A stretch of DNA of 64,000 bases, taken from Nonomuraea pusilla (GTDB lineage Bacteria; Actinomycetota; Actinomycetes; Streptosporangiales; Streptosporangiaceae). The number at the start of each line of letters is the position of its first letter. Positions within the stretch are counted from its first letter, which is position 1. The position numbers and the translations under genes were made by a program. The DNA is taken from positions 434,001 to 498,000 of the forward strand of contig NZ_FOBF01000003.1 in the NCBI RefSeq assembly GCF_900109355.1, given 5' to 3'. The notes beneath the pieces were generated by a model. It had not been told where the DNA came from, searched no databases, and worked only from the letters and a program-made list of their open reading frames with translations. Positions 53,634 through 61,949 of this stretch are shown one piece after another.

Positions 53634-53720
53634 GTCACAAGTCTGCCCGAGACCGGACGAACGCCGCCAAGGAATTACCTAGGCGGCCGATCAACCTCTG
53701 CGGAATGGCCCGGCGGCCGG

Positions 53721-54635
53721 TCAGACGTGCGGCAGCACCTCGGCGGCGATCAGCTCCAGGTGCTCGGTGTCGGCCAGGTCGAGGATCTGGAGGTAGATCC
53801 GCTCGGCCCCCAGCTCGCCGAACGCTCCGATCTTCTCCACCACCTCGGCCGGGGTGCCGCACAGGCCGCCCTCGCGCAGCCTGGCCGGGTCCTCGCCGAT
53901 GGCCTCGGCCCGCCGCCGCACCTCGGCCTCGTCGCGGCCCACCACCGTCGTCTGCGCCGCCGACAGGACCACGGAGCGCCCTGCCTCCTCGGTCGCCGCC
54001 CGCACCCGGTCGTAGGCGGCGCCCGTCTCCTCGACGGTCCTGAACGGCACGTTGTACTCGTCCGCGTACGCCGCGACCAGGCGGGGCGTGCGCCTGGCGC
54101 CGATGCCGCCGATGATCAGCGGCGGGCGGGGCCGCTGCGCCGGCTTGGGCAGCGCGGGCGAGTCGACGAGCCGGTAGTAGCTGCCCTCGAAGTTGTAGGT
54201 CTTCTCCGCGGTCCACAGGCCGGTGACGATCTCGAGCTGCTCCTCGAACCGGTGGAACCGCTCCCCGACGGGCGGGAACGGGATGCCGTAGGCGGCGTGC
54301 TCGGTGTCGAACCAGCCCGTGCCGAAGCCCAGTTCCACGCGGCCGCCGCTCATCTGGTCCACCTGGGCGACGCTGATCGCCAGCGGGCCGGGCAGGCGGA
54401 ACGTCGCGGGGCTCACCAGGGTGCCCAGCCTGATCGTCGAGGTCTCCCTGGCCAGGCCGGCGAGCGTGATCCAGGCGTCGGTCGAGCCGGGGCCGGGGTC
54501 GCCGGGGCCGATGCGCTGGTAGTGGTCGGACCGGAAGAACGCGTCGAACCCGAGGCGCTCCGCGGCCCGGGCGACGGCGAGCAGGTCGTCGTAGGTGGCG
54601 CCCTGCTGGGGTTCGGTGAAGATCCGCAGCTTCAT
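53721..54635 (-). CDS. LLM-class F420-dependent oxidoreductase
   Basis: A 304-residue luciferase-like TIM-barrel enzyme using F420 or FMN. Typical pieces are LAVARAAERLGFDAFFRSDH, TSTIRLGTLVSPATFRLPGP, GGRVELGFGTGWFDTEHAAY, GIPFPPVGERFHRFEEQLEI and PPLIIGGIGARRTPRLVAAY. The ATG at 54635 overlaps no other gene. It is divergent from the secreted GH18-like gene over 106 bases. The substrate is unknown; such proteins are abundant in actinomycetes. Confidence 0.92.
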   Translation of the reverse strand: MKLRIFTEPQQGATYDDLLAVARAAERLGFDAFFRSDHYQRIGPGDPGPGSTDAWITLAGLARETSTIRLGTLVSPATFRLPGPLAISVAQVDQMSGGRVELGFGTGWFDTEHAAYGIPFPPVGERFHRFEEQLEIVTGLWTAEKTYNFEGSYYRLVDSPALPKPAQRPRPPLIIGGIGARRTPRLVAAYADEYNVPFRTVEETGAAYDRVRAATEEAGRSVVLSAAQTTVVGRDEAEVRRRAEAIGEDPARLREGGLCGTPAEVVEKIGAFGELGAERIYLQILDLADTEHLELIAAEVLPHV

Positions 54636-54741
54636 GACGCCATTATCCGCACAGACAGGACGGCATCAGGAAAAGCCCGGTGCGTGCCGGAAGAGCTTGC
54701 TACCGTTCACCATCTGTAGCTGGCACGGCACGGAGTGGCAT

Positions 54742-55869
54742 ATGTCGGCATCGCGGCACGGGAGGGAGCCGGGGACGCTCCCACGGCCCCTCGCGGCGCT
54801 GGGCGCGCTCGCGCTCGTCTGCGCCACCGGTCTGGCCATGCGTGTGCTCCCCGCCGGCACGACGCCCGAGCCCGTCCCCGCGGCGGGGCCGGGTCCCGGC
54901 GCGGGGGCCGCGGAGCGCGCGGTGGAGCAGGTGGCGGCGGGGAACCGGCCCTCGGCGTTCCTCGGGTTCGCCGACACGGCCGTGGGCCAGGGCTTCGACC
55001 TGCCCGCCGAGGTGCGCTGGTACGCGTTCGGCCATCTCGTCGCCGGCGGCGACGGGTGCGTCGCCCGGTGGGCGGGGCCCCGGCCCGCGAACCTGGCCGG
55101 CGCGCTCGCCCGGCTCCGGGCGCGCGGCGGCGACGCGGGGCCGGTGTTCGGCGGGCCTGGCGGGCGCGAACTGGCGTCCGCCTGCACCCGGCCCGGGGCG
55201 CTCGCCGCCGCCTACCGGTCGGCGGTGCGCGCTTATGGGGCGTCGTACGTGGGGTTCGACGTGCGCGACGCGTCCGACCCGGGCGCGGTGGCGCGCCGCG
55301 CGCGGGCCCTCGCGGCGCTGCAGCGGGAGGGACCTCTCGGGGTGACGTTCAGCCTGCGCCTGTCCACGAGCGCGCCGGGCACAGGCGCGACGGACGCAGG
55401 CGGGCCAGGCACAGGGGCGACGGACGCAGGCGGGCCAGGCGCAGGCGGGCCGGGCGGCGGGCGAGCCGGCACGGGCGGGCCGGTCAGGGCCGGGTTGGCC
55501 GCCGCCGATCTCGCGATGCTGCGCCTCACCCGCCGCGAGGGCGCGGAGGTGGCCACGGTGGACCTGCTGGCCGAGCTGGAACCCCGGAGCGCCCCGCCCG
55601 GACGGCTGCGCCGCCTCGCGGAGGCCGTGCGCGCCGCCGCCGGCCGGCTCGACCGCCAGGGCGACGCGGGCCCGGACGAGAACGACGGCGCGCGCGGAGA
55701 GTCCTGGCCGGGCGTCGCGCTCACGGTCGTGCTGCGCGACGGCGGCGACCTGAACGAGGCCGAGGCCCGCAAGCTGGCCGCCTACGCCGTACGCCACGGC
55801 CTCGCCTGGCTGTCGGTACGCGGCGCCGCGCCCGCCCCCGGAGTCGTCCGCGCCCTCGCGCGACGCTGA
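54742..55869 (+). CDS. Secreted GH18-like protein with a degenerate active site
   Basis: A 375-residue exported protein. The signal segment is at 17-36. The body resembles bacterial chitinases of glycoside hydrolase family 18: SAFLGFADTAVGQGFDLPAE, WYAFGHLVAGGDGCVARWAG, RARGGDAGPVFGGPGGRELA and LAAAYRSAVRAYGASYVGFD. In active enzymes the last strand carries DxDxE; here it reads GFDVRD with Gly171, Asp173 and Arg175, so the proton-donor Glu is lost. A 10-residue repeat (GTGATDAGGP twice) forms a Gly-rich insert near 212-245. ATG at 54742 has GGAG upstream. It may bind rather than cut glycan. Confidence 0.7.
   Translation: MSASRHGREPGTLPRPLAALGALALVCATGLAMRVLPAGTTPEPVPAAGPGPGAGAAERAVEQVAAGNRPSAFLGFADTAVGQGFDLPAEVRWYAFGHLVAGGDGCVARWAGPRPANLAGALARLRARGGDAGPVFGGPGGRELASACTRPGALAAAYRSAVRAYGASYVGFDVRDASDPGAVARRARALAALQREGPLGVTFSLRLSTSAPGTGATDAGGPGTGATDAGGPGAGGPGGGRAGTGGPVRAGLAAADLAMLRLTRREGAEVATVDLLAELEPRSAPPGRLRRLAEAVRAAAGRLDRQGDAGPDENDGARGESWPGVALTVVLRDGGDLNEAEARKLAAYAVRHGLAWLSVRGAAPAPGVVRALARR
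55380..55442. repeat. In-frame 30-bp tandem repeat in the GH18-like gene
   Basis: A 30-base unit beginning GGCACAGGCGCGACGGACGC is present twice with few changes and a third partial copy follows. It encodes GTGATDAGGP and keeps the frame. Confidence 0.7.
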
Positions 55870-55935
55870 CCCGCGAGGCTGACCCGGCTAATAGGATTCC
55901 GGGGTAAGACGCGGCGTTCGTCAGGGGGAAGACCA

Positions 55936-57177
55936 GTGGGGACCCGTCCGGAGACGGCACGGAAGGTGTTGCTGTACTGGATGGACGTCTCGGTCGCCCT
56001 CGTCTCCGTCATGTACCTGACCCTCATCGTCGCCCACGCCGCGTCCGGCCGGATGCCGGTGCCGAAGGCCGTGGCGGCGGCCGTGTTCCTGGTGGCGTTC
56101 TCCGCCATGTTCCCGTTCGTGCACAGGGAGGCGTACGACACGCGGCCCCGCCCCAGCGTGAGGCTCGCCGTGTCCGGGCTGTTCGCGGCGGGGACCCTGG
56201 CGCTGTTACCGGCCGACCCGATCACCTCCACCCCGGGGTGGGAGACGATCGCGGTGCTGTGGGTGTCGCTGGCCGCCCTCTACCTCTCCCCGGCGGCCAC
56301 CGCCGGGCTGGCCGCCGCCGTGGTCGTGCTGTCCAGCGCGTACGTCCACCTGGTCACCGGCAAGCCGTGGCCGGGCGTGCTGCTGTCGCAGGCGTTCAGC
56401 GCCGCCCTGATGGTCGTCTTCATGCGGCTGTGGCGCTGGCTGTGGTGGACGATCAGGGAGGCGCACGACAGCCAGGAGGCCAAGGCGCGGCTCGCCGTGG
56501 CGGAGGAGCGGCTGCGCTTCGCCCGTGACCTGCACGACCTGCTCGGCCACAGCCTGGCGGTCATCTCGCTGAAGAGCGAGCTGGCCGCGAAGCTGTCGGC
56601 GAAGGACGGCGGCCGTGCGGCGGCTGAGATGGCCGAGGTGCGCCGCCTGGCCGGGGAGTCGCTCACCGAGGTGAGCCTGGCCGTCGACGGCTACCGCACG
56701 CTCGACCTGGACGAGGAGCTCGCCAGGGTGCGCGCCGCCCTGGAGGCCGCCGGAGCCCGGTGCGAGATCGACGCCAGGGTCGACGACCTGCCGCCCGCCG
56801 CGCGCACGCTGCTCGCCTGGGCCGTACGCGAGGGGGCGACGAACGTGCTCAAGCACAGCAGGGCGCGCCGCTGCACGATCACGATCAGCGGCGGGGTGCT
56901 GGAGATCCGCAACGACGGCGTGACGGAGCCCGCCGACCGCACCGAGCCCGCGACGGAGCCCGCCGGACGCGCACAGGCCATGGAAACCGCCCGGCCCACC
57001 GAGCACAGCGAAGCCCTGGGACCCGCGCGGCCCGACGCCCCGGCGTCCGTGGAGCCGGCGAGGCCGGGCAGCGGACTGCGCGGGCTGGCCGAGCGGATGA
57101 CCACCGCCGGCGGCTCCTTCTCCGCCGCGCAGGAACCCGGCGGCGAGTTCCTGCTGCGGGCGGCGGTGCGCAGATGA
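55936..57177 (+). CDS. NarL-type sensor histidine kinase (His intact)
   Basis: A 413-residue two-component kinase. Residues 12-160 form about five membrane segments with little exposed sensor domain. The HisKA_3 dimerisation domain reads AEERLRFARDLHDLLGHSLA, with the phospho-acceptor His200 and His205. The HATPase has REGATNVLKHSRARRCTI (N box) and GSGLRGLAERMTTAGGSF (G box), with a 55-residue Pro/Ala/Glu insert between ITISGGVLEIRNDG and the G box. GTG at 55936 follows AGGGGGAAGACCA. It overlaps the next kinase gene by ATGA. Confidence 0.93.
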   Translation: MGTRPETARKVLLYWMDVSVALVSVMYLTLIVAHAASGRMPVPKAVAAAVFLVAFSAMFPFVHREAYDTRPRPSVRLAVSGLFAAGTLALLPADPITSTPGWETIAVLWVSLAALYLSPAATAGLAAAVVVLSSAYVHLVTGKPWPGVLLSQAFSAALMVVFMRLWRWLWWTIREAHDSQEAKARLAVAEERLRFARDLHDLLGHSLAVISLKSELAAKLSAKDGGRAAAEMAEVRRLAGESLTEVSLAVDGYRTLDLDEELARVRAALEAAGARCEIDARVDDLPPAARTLLAWAVREGATNVLKHSRARRCTITISGGVLEIRNDGVTEPADRTEPATEPAGRAQAMETARPTEHSEALGPARPDAPASVEPARPGSGLRGLAERMTTAGGSFSAAQEPGGEFLLRAAVRR

Positions 57178-58313
57178 AGGCCCGCGTGAAGGCCGGCGTG
57201 AAGGCCGGCGTGAGGAGGACCGGGCGCAAGGCCACCCGGCTGGACAAGGTCCGCTGGTTGATCGTCTACTCCAGCGACATCATCATCCTGCTGGCCGGTT
57301 TCGGCTTCCTCGACCTCTACCTGCGCCGGCAGGCCGGGTACCCGGCGGTCCTGGCCGGAGGGGCGGCGGTGGCGCTGGCGGTGTTCATGGCGCTGTCGAC
57401 GCGCCCGTTCAGGATCGCCGTCAGAGGCGGGCCGAGGCCCACGGCGATCCTCACGGTGACCGGGGTCATCACGCTGGGGCTGGCCGTGCTGTTCGTCGTG
57501 TGGACGATCCCGGTGTGGCTGGGCTCGCTCACGCCGTTCGTCCGCAGGCGTACCGCGCTGCTGCTGTCCGCCGGCGCGCTGGCCGCCGTGACGGCCTACG
57601 CCGCGTCCCTCCAGACCGCGCAGGTGCTGCCGCTGCTCCTCGTGCTGGGCCTGCTCACCGCGCTGTGCGTGCTGGGCAAGATCGCCAACCTGTGGTTGTG
57701 GCGGGTCGCGAGGGAGGCGCACGAGGGGCAGGAGGCGCGCTCCAGGCTGGCGGTCTCGGAGGAGCGGCTGCGTTTCGCCCGCGACCTCAACGACCTGCTG
57801 GGGCAGAGCCTCGCCGGCATCTCCGACGGCGCGGCCGCCGCCGAGCGCGTCCTGCCCTCCGACCCGCAGGAGGCCGCGCGGGTCATGTTCGAGGTGCGCG
57901 ACCAGGCCAGGCGGTCGCTGCGCGAGGTGCGCGCGACCGTCCAGAACTACCGGGCTCTGAACCTGGACGAGGTCCTCGCCAGCGTGCGGGCGGTGCTGGA
58001 GGCGGCCGACGTGCGCTGCTCCGTGCGTGCGGAGACCTCCTCGCTCACGCCGGAGTCCCGCACGCTCCTCGCCGCCGCGGTGCGCGAGGGCGCGACGAAC
58101 GTGCTCAAGCACAGCAAGGCCGAGCAGTGCACGATAACGATCGAGGATGGGGTGCTGGAGATGTGCAACGACGGGGTGAGCGCACCCGTGGGCGCGCCCG
58201 CGCCGAACGGGCTCGCCGGGTTGGAGCAGCGGCTGCGCGGCGCGGGCGGCACGCTGGAGTCGGGTCCCGCGCCCGGCGGCAGGTACCTGCTGAGGGCGGC
58301 GGTGCCGGCGTGA
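57174..58313 (+). CDS. NarL-type sensor kinase homologue lacking the phospho-acceptor His
   Basis: A 379-residue paralogue of the preceding kinase, with a basic N-terminus, five or six membrane segments (about 27-170) and the same HisKA_3-HATPase layout. In the dimerisation helix the sequence is FARDLNDLLGQSLAGISDGA: Asn206 replaces the phosphorylated His and Gln211 the second His. The ATP-binding part is intact (REGATNVLKHSKAEQCTI; NGLAGLEQRLRGAGGTL). It therefore cannot autophosphorylate in the normal way and probably modulates its neighbour, perhaps as a heterodimer. It overlaps both neighbouring genes (ATGA before, GTGA after), ensuring balanced synthesis. Confidence 0.88.
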   Translation: MKARVKAGVKAGVRRTGRKATRLDKVRWLIVYSSDIIILLAGFGFLDLYLRRQAGYPAVLAGGAAVALAVFMALSTRPFRIAVRGGPRPTAILTVTGVITLGLAVLFVVWTIPVWLGSLTPFVRRRTALLLSAGALAAVTAYAASLQTAQVLPLLLVLGLLTALCVLGKIANLWLWRVAREAHEGQEARSRLAVSEERLRFARDLNDLLGQSLAGISDGAAAAERVLPSDPQEAARVMFEVRDQARRSLREVRATVQNYRALNLDEVLASVRAVLEAADVRCSVRAETSSLTPESRTLLAAAVREGATNVLKHSKAEQCTITIEDGVLEMCNDGVSAPVGAPAPNGLAGLEQRLRGAGGTLESGPAPGGRYLLRAAVPA

Positions 58314-58918
58314 GCGCCGCGCTCACCCGGGTGCTGCTGGCCGACGACGAGCACCTGGTGCGCGGGGCGATCGCCGCCCTGCTCGACCTGGAGGAAGGCA
58401 TCGAGGTCGTCGCTCAGGTGGGCAGGGGCGACGAGGTGCTGGCGGCGGTGGCCGAGCACCGTCCCGACGTCGCGGTGCTCGACATCGAGATGCCCGGCAT
58501 GGACGGCCTGACCGCGGCCGAGCGCATCAGCTCCCAATGCAAGATCGTCATCCTGACCAGCCTCGGCCGTCCCGGTTACCTGCGCCGCGCCATGGCCGCC
58601 GGGGTGAGCGGCTTCCTCGGCAAGGACGCCTCCGCCGAGGAGCTGGCCATGGCGATCAGGAAGGTGCAGGCCGGCGGCCGGTACCTCGACGCGGAGCTCG
58701 CGGCGGCGGCCATGGCGGCCGGCGACAGCCCGCTGACCGAGCGGGAGCGCGACGCGCTGCGCCTGGCCGCCGACGGGGCGGCGGTCGCGCGCATCGCCGC
58801 CGAGCTCCACCTGACGGAGGGCACGGTGCGCAACTACCTGTCGAGCGCCATGACCAAGCTCAACGCCCAGAACCGCCTGGAGGCGATCCGCACGGCCCAG
58901 CGCATGGGCTGGCTCTGA
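58310..58918 (+). CDS. NarL/LuxR-family response regulator
   Basis: A 202-residue regulator. The receiver domain has the acidic pocket VLLADDEHLVR, the phospho-acceptor Asp in VAVLDIEMPGMDGL and the Lys in GFLGKDASAEEL. The C-terminal LuxR-type helix-turn-helix reads LTERERDALRLAADGAAVAR followed by IAAELHLTEGTVRNYLSSAM. The GTG at 58310 overlaps the preceding kinase stop. With two kinases in front it forms a three-gene unit of one active kinase, one kinase without the acceptor His and one regulator. Targets are unknown. Confidence 0.95.
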   Translation: MSAALTRVLLADDEHLVRGAIAALLDLEEGIEVVAQVGRGDEVLAAVAEHRPDVAVLDIEMPGMDGLTAAERISSQCKIVILTSLGRPGYLRRAMAAGVSGFLGKDASAEELAMAIRKVQAGGRYLDAELAAAAMAAGDSPLTERERDALRLAADGAAVARIAAELHLTEGTVRNYLSSAMTKLNAQNRLEAIRTAQRMGWL

Positions 58919-59021
58919 CCCCCGCCGAGCCCCGCCCGCTCGTCCGGCCGCGGCGGGCGGGGAGGGAAGCGGGCCGGGGCGAGGGGTATCCGGGAGGCGC
59001 ACCGGTGTCTATGGTTCCCCT

Positions 59022-59399
59022 ATGGGCGCTTCCCCGCCGCCAGCCCCCGCCCCGGGGCCGCTGGCGCTGACTCACCGGCGGCTTCCCGGCGTGATCGTGA
59101 TCTGTGTGGGCGGCGAGATCGACTCCACCAACAGCCCCGAGCTCGGCACGTTCGTCGAGCAGGTCAGGCGGCCCGGCGAGCAGATCGTGTTCGACCTGGC
59201 CGAGGTGTCGTTCATCGACAGCTCGGGCCTGCACGTCCTGCTGGACTGCGCCCGGTACTGCCGGTCGCACGGCGGGGAGCTGCACCTGGCGGCGGCGAGG
59301 GGCGCGCCCGCCCGGCTGTTCCAGATCACCGGCGTCGCCTCCTACCTGCCCGTGCACGACACGGCGCAGCACGCCATCGCCGCCGCGCTGGCCGCCTGA
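59022..59399 (+). CDS. STAS-domain anti-sigma factor antagonist
   Basis: A 125-residue protein of the SpoIIAA/RsbV type. The phosphorylated Ser lies in VSFIDSSGLHVLLDCARYCR, the family hallmark DSSG; VIVICVGGEIDSTNSPELGT and IVFDLAEVSFID are also typical. A Pro-rich N-terminal stretch (1-15) precedes the domain. Dephosphorylated STAS proteins sequester HATPase anti-sigma factors; one such protein is encoded at 61950-62390, but the pairing is only inferred. A terminator hairpin follows. Confidence 0.9.
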   Translation: MGASPPPAPAPGPLALTHRRLPGVIVICVGGEIDSTNSPELGTFVEQVRRPGEQIVFDLAEVSFIDSSGLHVLLDCARYCRSHGGELHLAAARGAPARLFQITGVASYLPVHDTAQHAIAAALAA

Positions 59400-59506
59400 C
59401 CGACCAGCCTGGGCCGTGGCCGCGGTCGAGCCGGACGTCGCCGGGCTGCCGGCCCGGGGAGGCGCGGACCGGCCTGCGCCCCTGACCGCCCCTGACCGCC
59501 CCAGGC

Positions 59507-59543
59507 CCAGGCCCGGGTCCGGGCGGCCTGGACCCGGGCCTGG
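59507..59543. terminator. Terminator hairpin between STAS and DUF885-like genes
   Basis: CCAGGCCCGGGTCC (59507-59520) pairs perfectly with GGACCCGGGCCTGG (59530-59543), 14 bp with a 9-base loop, directly before the stop codon of the convergent gene. Confidence 0.8.
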
Positions 59544-59546
59544 CGC

Positions 59547-60734
59547 TCACCCCGTCGTGGCCAGGTCGCCGGGGAGGAGCTGCTCGGTCAGGAGGCGGCG
59601 GACCCGCGCCGCCCGGTCCGGGGCGACGAGCCAGCCGTCCAGCAGCCGCCAGCCGTGGTAGTAGCCGAAGATGTACGGCGCCATGGCCGACGGGCGCAGC
59701 AGCGGCAGCGCGCGGGCCGCCTCGGCGTCGTCGTGGAGCCCCCATCGCCGCAGGTACGCGATCAGATCGCGGTCCGGCGCGCCCTCGTCGGCGAGCAGGG
59801 CGACGTTGCCCCACACGCCCCACAGCGCGTTCCTGGCGCGGTGGATCGCGGCGAGGTCGGCGTCGTGCGGCGTGATCCCCGTCTTGGGGAAGACGTGCCC
59901 GGCCAGCCACTCCCCCGCCTCGCCGCCGGGGAACGCGATCTCCTCGGCGTGCAGCCCGATCCCCTCGCTGACCAGGAACGACGGCGACAGCATGAACCTG
60001 ACGAGCTGCTCCGTCCGCCCCTGCCCGACGGCGAGGTGCTCCTCCTTCAGCAGCGACTCGGCGATGTGGCCGGGGTGGCCCTCGTGGGCGACGACGTACA
60101 GCAGGTCGGCGAGGTTGAAGGGGAGGTCCCGGTTGACGTGGATGGTGGACGTCACGCCGCCCTCGTACGCGCCGGCCGCGTGGAACGGCACGCCGCTCAC
60201 CAGCCGGCACCGCACGACCTCGTCCGGCGGCAGCGGGACGAACGCCGACGTGCGCGCCCTGGTCTCCGCCACGGCGAGCGCCACCAGGGGCGGCAGCCGC
60301 TCCACGTCGGGCAGGGTGTGCGCGCGCGCCCATGACGCCAGCCGCCCGGCGAGCGGGCCCGGCCCCGGGGGCAGCGCGGCGTCCAGCCGGTCGTGGGCCG
60401 ACGCGAACGTCTCCTCGGGCACCCAGCCGACCTCGCAGGCGAGGCACTGCCGGGCGTACTCGGGGAGCGGCGCCCTGACGCCCGCGAGGCGCAGCGCGAC
60501 CGCCCGCATCGCGCGGACGTGCGCGGCCAGGTAGGCGGTCGGCGCGGACTCCAGCAGCCGTGCCGCTTCGTCGGCCAGGCGGCCGGGGTCGGGCTCCGGC
60601 TCGGACTCCGCCTGCCGGCTCCACTCCACGGGCCCCCGGTAGATCACCGCGGTGCCGCCGGAGTAGCCGGTGACCAGGCGATTGATTCTCAAGGCCAGCA
60701 GGGCGTGGTCCCGCTGCCAGTCATGGTCTGCCAT
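59547..60734 (-). CDS. DUF885-like protein with zinc metallopeptidase motif
   Basis: A 395-residue, probably cytosolic protein. A zincin-like site HEGHPGH is at 217-223 in LLYVVAHEGHPGHIAESLL, with a second acidic ligand region SEGIGLHAEEIAF (256-268). The layout is that of DUF885 peptidase-like proteins, though shorter and with a TSTIHVNRDLPFNLADLLYV stretch preceding the motif. The ATG at 60734 lies in the promoter region shared with the TetR gene; the start has no ribosome site. The perfect palindrome in between suggests TetR control. Substrate unknown. Confidence 0.8.
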   Translation of the reverse strand: MADHDWQRDHALLALRINRLVTGYSGGTAVIYRGPVEWSRQAESEPEPDPGRLADEAARLLESAPTAYLAAHVRAMRAVALRLAGVRAPLPEYARQCLACEVGWVPEETFASAHDRLDAALPPGPGPLAGRLASWARAHTLPDVERLPPLVALAVAETRARTSAFVPLPPDEVVRCRLVSGVPFHAAGAYEGGVTSTIHVNRDLPFNLADLLYVVAHEGHPGHIAESLLKEEHLAVGQGRTEQLVRFMLSPSFLVSEGIGLHAEEIAFPGGEAGEWLAGHVFPKTGITPHDADLAAIHRARNALWGVWGNVALLADEGAPDRDLIAYLRRWGLHDDAEAARALPLLRPSAMAPYIFGYYHGWRLLDGWLVAPDRAARVRRLLTEQLLPGDLATTG

Positions 60735-60748
60735 GGCGGTGAAGCTAG

Positions 60749-60768
60749 CTGTACGGTTTTCCGTACAG
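60749..60768. promoter_or_regulatory. Perfect palindromic operator between TetR and DUF885-like genes
   Basis: CTGTACGGTTTTCCGTACAG: two 8-base arms around TTTT. It lies 15 bases upstream of one start codon and 31 upstream of the other, a typical position for a TetR-type repressor controlling itself and its neighbour. Confidence 0.8.
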
Positions 60769-60799
60769 TGCACGGAAACCGGTGTGAGGGGGTCCGGTC

Positions 60800-61516
60800 A
60801 TGGAGCGGCGGCGTCCCATCTGGCTGCGCGAGGAGGAGCCCGCCCGCAGGCCGCGCCTGTCGAGGGAACGCATCGTGGCGGCGGCCGTCGAACTGCTGGA
60901 CGCCGAGGGCGTCGAGGGCTTCTCCATGCGGGCGCTCGCCGCCCGCCTGCGCGCGGGCACGATGTCGCTCTACGAGTACGTCACCGGCAAGGAGGACGTC
61001 CTCGACCTGGCGCTCGACGCCGCCATCGGGGAGATCGAGCTGGACGGCGACGACGCCGGGGGCGACCCGCGGGAGGGCTGGCGCGAGGACCTGGTCCTGC
61101 AGCTCTCCCGGGGCCGCCGCGTCATGCTGCGCCACCCCTGGATGCCGGCGCTGGCCGCCACCCGCCCCCTGCTGGGCCCGAACGCGCTGGCCCGCTCCGA
61201 ACGCGTCTACAGCGTGCTCGCCCGCGCCGGCCTGAGCGGGGCGGACCTCACCGCCGCCGTCGGCGCGCTGTCCTTCTACGTCAACGGGTACGTGGCGGCC
61301 GAGCACACCTGGTGGTCGCGCCTGCGCACCCGCGACGCGGACGCCGAGCTGCGGGACGAGGTCCGGCGGCACCTGGAGGACCGGCCGGAGCGCTACCCCA
61401 CGCTCGCCGGCCGGCCCGTGGTGACCGACGGCGACTTCGACGCCCAGTTCGTCCTGGGCCTCTCCTTCGTCCTGGACGGCGTGGCCGCCCGGCTCCCCGG
61501 GCCGGGCCCCGCTTAG
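60800..61516 (+). CDS. TetR/AcrR-family transcriptional regulator
   Basis: A 238-residue repressor. The helix-turn-helix is SRERIVAAAVELLDAEGVEG, FSMRALAARLRAGTMSLYEY and VTGKEDVLDLALDAAIGEIE. A C-terminal TetR_C-like all-helical sensor follows (LSGADLTAAVGALSFYVNGY). The ATG at 60800 lies after a GAGGGGGTCCGGTC leader. It is divergent from the DUF885-like gene across a perfect 8-bp inverted repeat. The ligand is unknown, perhaps a peptide or amide substrate of that neighbour (inference). Confidence 0.92.
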   Translation: MERRRPIWLREEEPARRPRLSRERIVAAAVELLDAEGVEGFSMRALAARLRAGTMSLYEYVTGKEDVLDLALDAAIGEIELDGDDAGGDPREGWREDLVLQLSRGRRVMLRHPWMPALAATRPLLGPNALARSERVYSVLARAGLSGADLTAAVGALSFYVNGYVAAEHTWWSRLRTRDADAELRDEVRRHLEDRPERYPTLAGRPVVTDGDFDAQFVLGLSFVLDGVAARLPGPGPA

Positions 61517-61580
61517 CCGGGGCCGCTCGCGGTAGAGGAAGGGGACGGCCCCCTACCCCGGACGGAGCGCACACCCCCGG

Positions 61581-61934
61581 ATGACTCTCCTTTCGATCGC
61601 GATCCACCCGTTCCACGGCTTCTGCCTCGTCCGCCTGGCCGGCGACCTGGCGGGCGACACGCGGGAGCCATGGGCCAGGACGGTGGACGGCGACCTGCTC
61701 GGCTCGGGCCGCAGCAGGATCGTCGTCGACGCCGCCCGGCTGGGGTTCTGCGACCTCAGCGGGCTGCGCGCCCTCATGGCCAGCCAGCGCAGGGCGGAGG
61801 GCATGGGCGGCGCGCTGCGCCTGATCGGGGTGCAGGGGGCGCTGGCCAGGCTGATCGTGGTCGCGCAGGTGGTGGACCAGTTCCCGCCGTACTCGGGGCT
61901 GGCGCACGCCTCCTCCTGGCCCCGGCCGCCCTGA
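61581..61934 (+). CDS. STAS-domain protein
   Basis: A 117-residue STAS protein. LSIAIHPFHGFCLVRLAGDL begins the fold, and RIVVDAARLGFCDLSGLRAL holds the phosphorylation-site position (DLSG instead of DSSG, Ser retained). It ends with a Trp/Pro-rich tail. It lies 15 bases, tail to tail, from the HATPase anti-sigma gene on the other strand. It may regulate that protein, although convergent partners are less common than operon partners. Confidence 0.82.
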   Translation: MTLLSIAIHPFHGFCLVRLAGDLAGDTREPWARTVDGDLLGSGRSRIVVDAARLGFCDLSGLRALMASQRRAEGMGGALRLIGVQGALARLIVVAQVVDQFPPYSGLAHASSWPRPP

Positions 61935-61949
61935 CCGCGCGCGACGGGG

